Shown: positions 59,393-64,000 of the stretch, in pieces
How positions within the stretch are numbered: position 1 is the stretch's first letter
How the letters are laid out: each line of letters opens with the position of its first letter
DNA from: Paramacrobiotus metropolitanus
Taxonomy: Eukaryota > Tardigrada > Eutardigrada > Parachela > Macrobiotidae
Direction of reading: 5' to 3'
Length of the DNA stretch: 64,000 nucleotides
Assembly (NCBI RefSeq): GCF_019649055.1
Contig: NW_026570375.1
Coordinates: 1 to 64,000 of the forward strand
Made by a program: the position numbers and the translations under genes
The notes under the pieces: generated by a model
Database searches by the model: none
What the model was told of the DNA's origin: nothing
Seen by the model: only the letters and a program-made list of their open reading frames with translations

Positions 59393-61788
59393 GGCCAGGT
59401 GCTTATGGCGGGCCCCCGCCTTGGCGGGTGCGATAAGGCGGGCATCAATATCAGTGGCGGGCACAGACGAATTGCACACTGCACTGAGGCATCAGTTGCG
59501 CTGCACTTGCCTAATCGCTAGTGCACTTCTACTGTGTCACGAGCCTTTTCGATTTAAACAGCTTTGTGTATTCGCCTTTTTGTTTTTCGTGACTAAACAG
59601 TTTTTTCAATTTTTAAGTCATAAAACCGAACGTTTACACATTTCTTGACATTCATACATCTAGGGAGTAGGTTCATACACATTTTACGTTTACACAGAAA
59701 ACCGATTAAAAGCCGAAAATGATGTAAAGCTATTTGACATAGATCGCTTTACACTTTCAGACTTTTAAATAAGATTTCCAAAAGTCAACACGAAAGACAC
59801 CATATCCTGACAGCATCCCAATTTTTCGAAGCAGCCGTTTTTATCTGCTTCAAAGCACCTAACAAAATAAAAGAACATTTGTGAAAAACTAACGGTAAAT
59901 TAAAAATAGTAAGTCACGCAGATCAGAAAAAGTGACCACATTTAAACATAACAGTAGGTTCGTAAATTAGCCGCAGTACGTACAGAACAATATTATAGAT
60001 GTTAGCAATTTACCAAGCATAATGCATTTCAATGCTCAAAAAGCTATTGACCGTATTTTCTCCGAATCTCGTGAATATCGTAATGCCGGAAGGTTGAGAA
60101 GTTATTTCTCTAATAATCTTAGTTTTCTGTTGCTAATAGGAAAACTTCAAGAGGTCTTCTAACCATGCCGTAAAAATCTGCGGGACAGTCAACCGAACAG
60201 TCAGTGATATGCAAACCAAAAACGCAAATCGATCTATTAACAGTTTATATATAATATGTAGTTTTTGCGATACCCAATAGTCCCCATACAGCTCGGTTTA
60301 CACCCACAATGGTTTCGAAACACAAATAAAAGAAAGTTCCATATGTATGAATTAGATGAGGTGAGTAAAGCGCGATTTGTCGCTGTAACTTTCCGAGTGT
60401 TTTTATTAACTGAGGCTACAGCCTAAGTTTTCTGACTTCCGTTCACTTCTTTCACAAAACCTTTCTCCCAACTGATTCTATCTCAGAGTACAAGCGAAAT
60501 AAGAAAGAATTATTTGGTATGCATTTCTTGATATCAAGACACAATTATTGATTTAGGCTGTAGCCTAAGTTGCTATTTTATTGTTTTCCAAAACAATCTT
60601 TTGAATTTAGGTTGCAGCCTATTATATTGCGGTATACTACAAGCTTTCCCTTTTCTGTGTCAATAGAAGCTGCGACTTATTTTTTTCCGAATATGTAATT
60701 TTCAACGGTGAGACCACCTTTAAGCTGAAGTAAGATACTCTTTGTGAGTCAAAGTACTTTTTTCTTCGGCTTTATCGAAAACTGTTGCCATTTTTTAATT
60801 GTTGCTTTTATCGGTTTTTGTTTAACCAAATACCGGTACAATAGTTTTGTTGTTCTTTAGCGATGAATGCTGCATGTTAAAAACATGCTAAAATTATATG
60901 CTAAAAAAACTGTGTCATTTGCTTGTTTTTTCATTGTGCATGTTATTGGGACTTATAATAAATTAAAATTCGGTCCTAAGTGGGCTCATTAGACACTAAA
61001 TTACAAGACAAACTGCAAACATTAAAGCATGTGTTATGGTTTGCTATATGGTAATAATGATTTTCACCAGTGCGTAAATGCTGAAAATTGACAGCACTGT
61101 GGACAATTACATATTAGAAGGCAAAAATAACAGGACAATAGTCGTCGTAAATAACAGGACAATCGCTGCAAACAATGGTCGTAGATATTGGTGTGTGTGG
61201 TCAAGTCAGCTGAAGTTGTTTTCTTTTTAAATGCGGGCTTTGAATTTATTTAGTAGTTTTGCACTGCTTGTTTTAATGTCATAGATTTAATCGCTCACGG
61301 CTGGTAACTTATGTAGGCAAACTATATGTATTTAAATATTTTGCGACTATGCCTTTTACGTTAACAATCGTGTAAAAGAAATAGGTTTTCTGAAATTAAA
61401 GGCATAAAAATTCTCTGGCAACTTAAGTGAGTCTCTCGAAGCCATTAAAAATAAGTGGTTTACCAAAGTAGCAATCACTGGGACATGACCTGCATCTTGC
61501 ATTACGCATTTTTTCAGATTACAACCAGGTTGCCCAACAAAACGATTTAGAAAGATCTGCGTATTTTTTTGTAAACACTGTTGCAAGGGGTGATTTTTGA
61601 AGGTCTCAAAGTTATAAAGCGTGCAGCAGCGTGAGCAAATATAGTGTATATGACCTGCACTGGCGGCAAGGACGCGCTCTAGTGGGAAGGTGCGCTGTGC
61701 AAATGCATTTCTGCAATGCCCGCCTGATGGTTAAGACCCGCCTCATCGCACCCGCCAAGGCGGGTGCCCGCCATAAGCACCTGGCCGA
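59393..61788. mobile_element. 2.4-kb non-autonomous TIR element with 9-bp target duplication
   Basis: The left end reads ggccaggtgcttatggcggg and continues through cccgccttggcgggtgcgat. The right end is its reverse complement, and similarity extends about 100 bp inward with gaps. The flanks are gaatgttgg (59384-59392) and gaatgtggg (61789-61797), 8 of 9 matching. A 9-bp duplication is typical of MULE-type elements (established knowledge). The interior is AT-rich without a long ORF. It contains three copies of a 12-bp palindrome-like word, aggctgtagcct or a variant, at about 60414, 60556 and 60610. Confidence 0.82.
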
Positions 61789-61960
61789 ATGTGGGGAATG
61801 GGAGCGCACGACCGTATAGCCTTAAAATATTGCATTTAGGTTATTGTTGCTTCGAAACAAGTAACGGCGGCAATCTTTACAACGTTCATAAAATTTTCAA
61901 TGCATGCAGTTTTTGCCAATTAGCAAGCAACTAAACAGCACGCAAATCAACATACATCAT

Positions 61961-62070
61961 ATCCGCGTTACAGGGATGCAAGTCATGCGCCGGGGTCAAG
62001 AAAGATACGTATTATCGTGCGTATTCTTTTTTGACCCCGGCGCATGACCTGCATCCCTGTAATGCAGATA
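61961..62070. repeat. Small inverted repeat, arms of about 45 bp
   Basis: Left arm about 61961-62008, right arm about 62022-62070; both contain gcgccggggtcaa or its complement and the word cagggatgca. A few mismatches, loop of about 13 bp. Form of a short foldback MITE. Confidence 0.8.
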
Positions 62071-63300
62071 TACTCGTACATGTATATTATTACGATTTTC
62101 AGATAGATTCTCTGGAATCTTCTCACATGTGGCCCGTCAAGTCCAACAAACAGCAAACTTATAATCTGACAACCAGGGAAGCCAGCACAAGTGTCACAGA
62201 GATTACGGTGACCAGCAATCGACTCCCACCACGTCAATGTTTTTCCCGTTGACACTGGACAGCACTGGCCACAGATATGCATCAAGAACGTAAACCCATG
62301 TTTACAACAATTACTTTAGCTTGGGATTTCAATATTTTTGCCTTGGGACTCCTTGGGATACCTTGAAATTCCAATATTTTTTGCCTTGGGACTCTTTGGG
62401 ATTCCAATACTTTTGCTTCGGCCTTACTCTGCTTCGTGTCCTCATTAACTGACAATTTACTTACTTATACGTATTATTAGTGAGCCAGTTCATTTTTAAC
62501 TGCGACGTTTGTTTAAGGTCCAGTGCCTGTATTTTTCAGTTCTTAATGTTCTTCAGTTCTTACTGTTCATCAGTTCTGTGCTGCAGGACTAAACATTTTT
62601 GACGGAAATCTTTTGACCACGTCTAGTTTGGCGGGAGCAGGTATGCGCGATTTTTGCAGCCTAAATATTATTAGCCAACCTCTTTTCTCCACATTCACAT
62701 ATTATCGCAAAAGTGCCAGTGTCTCTGGTTTTAGATATAAATATTACGTCCACTTCGGAAATGATGCCAAGATCGGCAGATTACAACTTTGCGGTCGCTA
62801 TCCAACGGCACCGGCTATTCGATTCCGTGCTTCCACGCATCTACTCTGTAGTCTGTAGTCTGTACCACTGAGGCACATTACATCGTCGGTCTGAATAAAA
62901 AAATCGTATTTTGCAAATACCTGTTCATGTTTCATAAATATTTAATTTTGCAAAAAAGTGTCATATAACCTACTCAAACATACCGTATAATACTTTGTAC
63001 AAATCTTTATTGATACTGGTATGGCTACGGTATTTACGTATCGTCTGTATCGATAAACTCCAGCAAGAGGAATACCCAGTTACCGATGGAAATGGGAACC
63101 CTGAAGCATCACAGAGGCTGAGCTGGACGGAAACTTATTACAACCAACGTAGATTTCCTTACACGGAGGAATGCCCAACATGCACCGGCAACTGCTCCTG
63201 TCCACCATCCACGCGCAAGCGCGCGTTGTAGATTAACTTTCGGGAGTGTTGAAGTTTGAACCTTTCTTTGAAATTGCCAAACTGCACGTGCTAGCATAGC

Positions 63301-63387
63301 TTGCATTCTGATGTTAGCTGCAATTTGAAGGTGAGCGTTTTAGGTTAAAACGCTCACTCTTAAATTAGAGCTAATATCAGAATGCAA
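63301..63387. repeat. 87-bp foldback repeat
   Basis: The outer arms ttgcattctgat / atcagaatgcaa and the inner arms gtgagcgtttta / taaaacgctcac are exact. About six mismatches lie between. The loop is three bases. Confidence 0.85.
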
Positions 63388-63648
63388 AAGCAGCTCTATC
63401 GCTTTGTAGCCTGTGCTGATCCCATTTAGCGTTCTGTACTGATCCGATAATTTCGATACGAGAAACTTAACGAATATCTCATTTAAAAGTCGTAAAAACC
63501 AGCAGCAGTTGTACGTAGCAAAATTCAACAGCGCTTTGCCGAACATCGGATTCGTATAAAGTTACATCAACGCGAATAATAATACAACGTAATAATCATA
63601 ATAATAGGCAGAAGGCAGCTAGCGCTTGTAGCTTGCAATTTAGGATTA

Positions 63649-64000
63649 TTATGTGTTGTTCCACTTGGCCATTGGTTCGTTCAGCACCCTGATGAACCGA
63701 CTGGAGTTGCGGAATTCTTTTATTCCCTTTAAATTCTGTAGGAGAAATTGCTTTTGAACTTTCTCAATAATATATATCATAAAAAGTTCACAATTCAACC
63801 TCACCTCAATGCTTTCGTGGAATTGCTTTAGGTTCGGGTAACTATCAAAAATCCCAGGGAAACGAATCTGAATGGCATCCAACCGCTGCAAAACAACGCA
63901 TGTATGAATACTATTAAACAGACATCTTTCTTGTCCAAAGTAAGCAGAGCGCGATGAAGCAAGTCTTACTTCGAATATGCAGAAATCCGAGTATGTAAGA
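63649..64000 (-). CDS. Glutathione S-transferase, mu class (copy 3, partial)
   Basis: The 3' end of a third mu-class GST on the minus strand: exons 64000-63970 (continues past the window edge), 63885-63805 and 63735-63649. The last two have exactly the lengths of the matching exons in copies 1 and 2 (81 and 87 nt). The visible protein is LTYSDFCIFE, RLDAIQIRFPGIFDSYPNLKQF and [14 protein letters not shown]...KWNNT. No stops were seen. The rest of the gene lies beyond 64000. Confidence 0.9.
   Translation of the reverse strand, partial: LTYSDFCIFEVRLASSRSAYFGQERCLFNSIHTCVVLQRLDAIQIRFPGIFDSYPNLKQFHESIEVRLNCELFMIYIIEKVQKQFLLQNLKGIKEFRNSSRFIRVLNEPMAKWNNT

Larger units (their letters stand above)
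61789..63648. other. Gap with two foldback repeats and a possible small exon
   Basis: Apart from the two inverted repeats listed separately, an open stretch at 63069-63231 after a possible acceptor (ctccag, ending 63068) encodes a short Cys-containing tail (EECPTCTGNCSCPP) and could be a terminal exon. Its upstream exons were not found, so I do not call it a gene. Confidence 0.35.

Noticed and set aside
1-64000. CRISPR arrays, operons, rRNA or tRNA genes
   Set aside because: None seen; the gene structures are eukaryotic and no cloverleaf or rRNA core sequence was recognised by eye.

Overview
The window is eukaryotic and animal. Genes are split by short GT-AG introns, there is no operon structure, and the products include mu-class glutathione S-transferases, secreted immunoglobulin-like proteins, a lipocalin-like protein and a histone H2A relic. 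My best guess is a tardigrade or another small-genome protostome. That is inferred from mu-class GSTs, small introns and the style of the lineage-specific families, and no rRNA or other marker is present to prove it. Exon coordinates below come from reading GT-AG borders and codon phase by eye.

Layout. 0.3-2.8 kb: GST gene 1 (minus). 4.5-8.9 kb: a PIF/Harbinger-type DNA transposon with three genes (zinc-knuckle/coiled-coil protein, DDE transposase, SANT-like/coiled-coil partner) and about eleven copies of one 16-bp motif. 9.6-10.0 kb: a TA-flanked MITE. 10.1-11.7 kb: GST gene 2 (minus). 12.7-14.0 kb: a secreted lipocalin-like gene. 14.8-16.2 kb: a secreted HAD phosphatase. 17.3-22.1 kb: pseudogene A of a tandem-motif family, broken by two mobile elements. 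22.2-28.2 kb: a DUF2828-like exon relic, an SGNH-hydrolase ORF, a 222-bp tandem repeat and a five-exon P-loop (DUF3987-like) gene. 28.5 kb: a decayed histone H2A. 30.2 kb: the 3' end of an unknown gene. 32.6-33.1 kb: a GIY-YIG endonuclease-like ORF. 34.9 kb: a perfect 58-bp inverted repeat. 37.0-44.5 kb: a degenerate Helitron (RPA-like gene plus Rep/helicase). 44.6-48.4 kb: pseudogene B, paralogue of A, broken by a LINE-like fragment. 49.2-51.3 kb: a second HAD phosphatase with a long Tyr/Asn/Gly-rich extension. 52.0-54.0 kb: a secreted disordered protein. 55.6-58.8 kb: two head-to-head Ig-domain genes, one with an in-frame stop. 59.4-61.8 kb: a 2.4-kb element with terminal inverted repeats and a 9-bp target duplication. 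63.6-64.0 kb: the 3' end of GST gene 3 (minus).

How it fits together. The host genes are short secreted or detoxification genes in small duplicated families (GST x3, HAD x2, Ig x2, family A/B x2). They lie among many cut-and-paste, rolling-circle and foldback elements. Paralogue comparison gives empty sites for three insertions. A shared segment of about 150 bp ties the Helitron at 44.4 kb to the SGNH/P-loop region beginning near 23.4 kb, so the latter may be a related mobile unit with unusual cargo.
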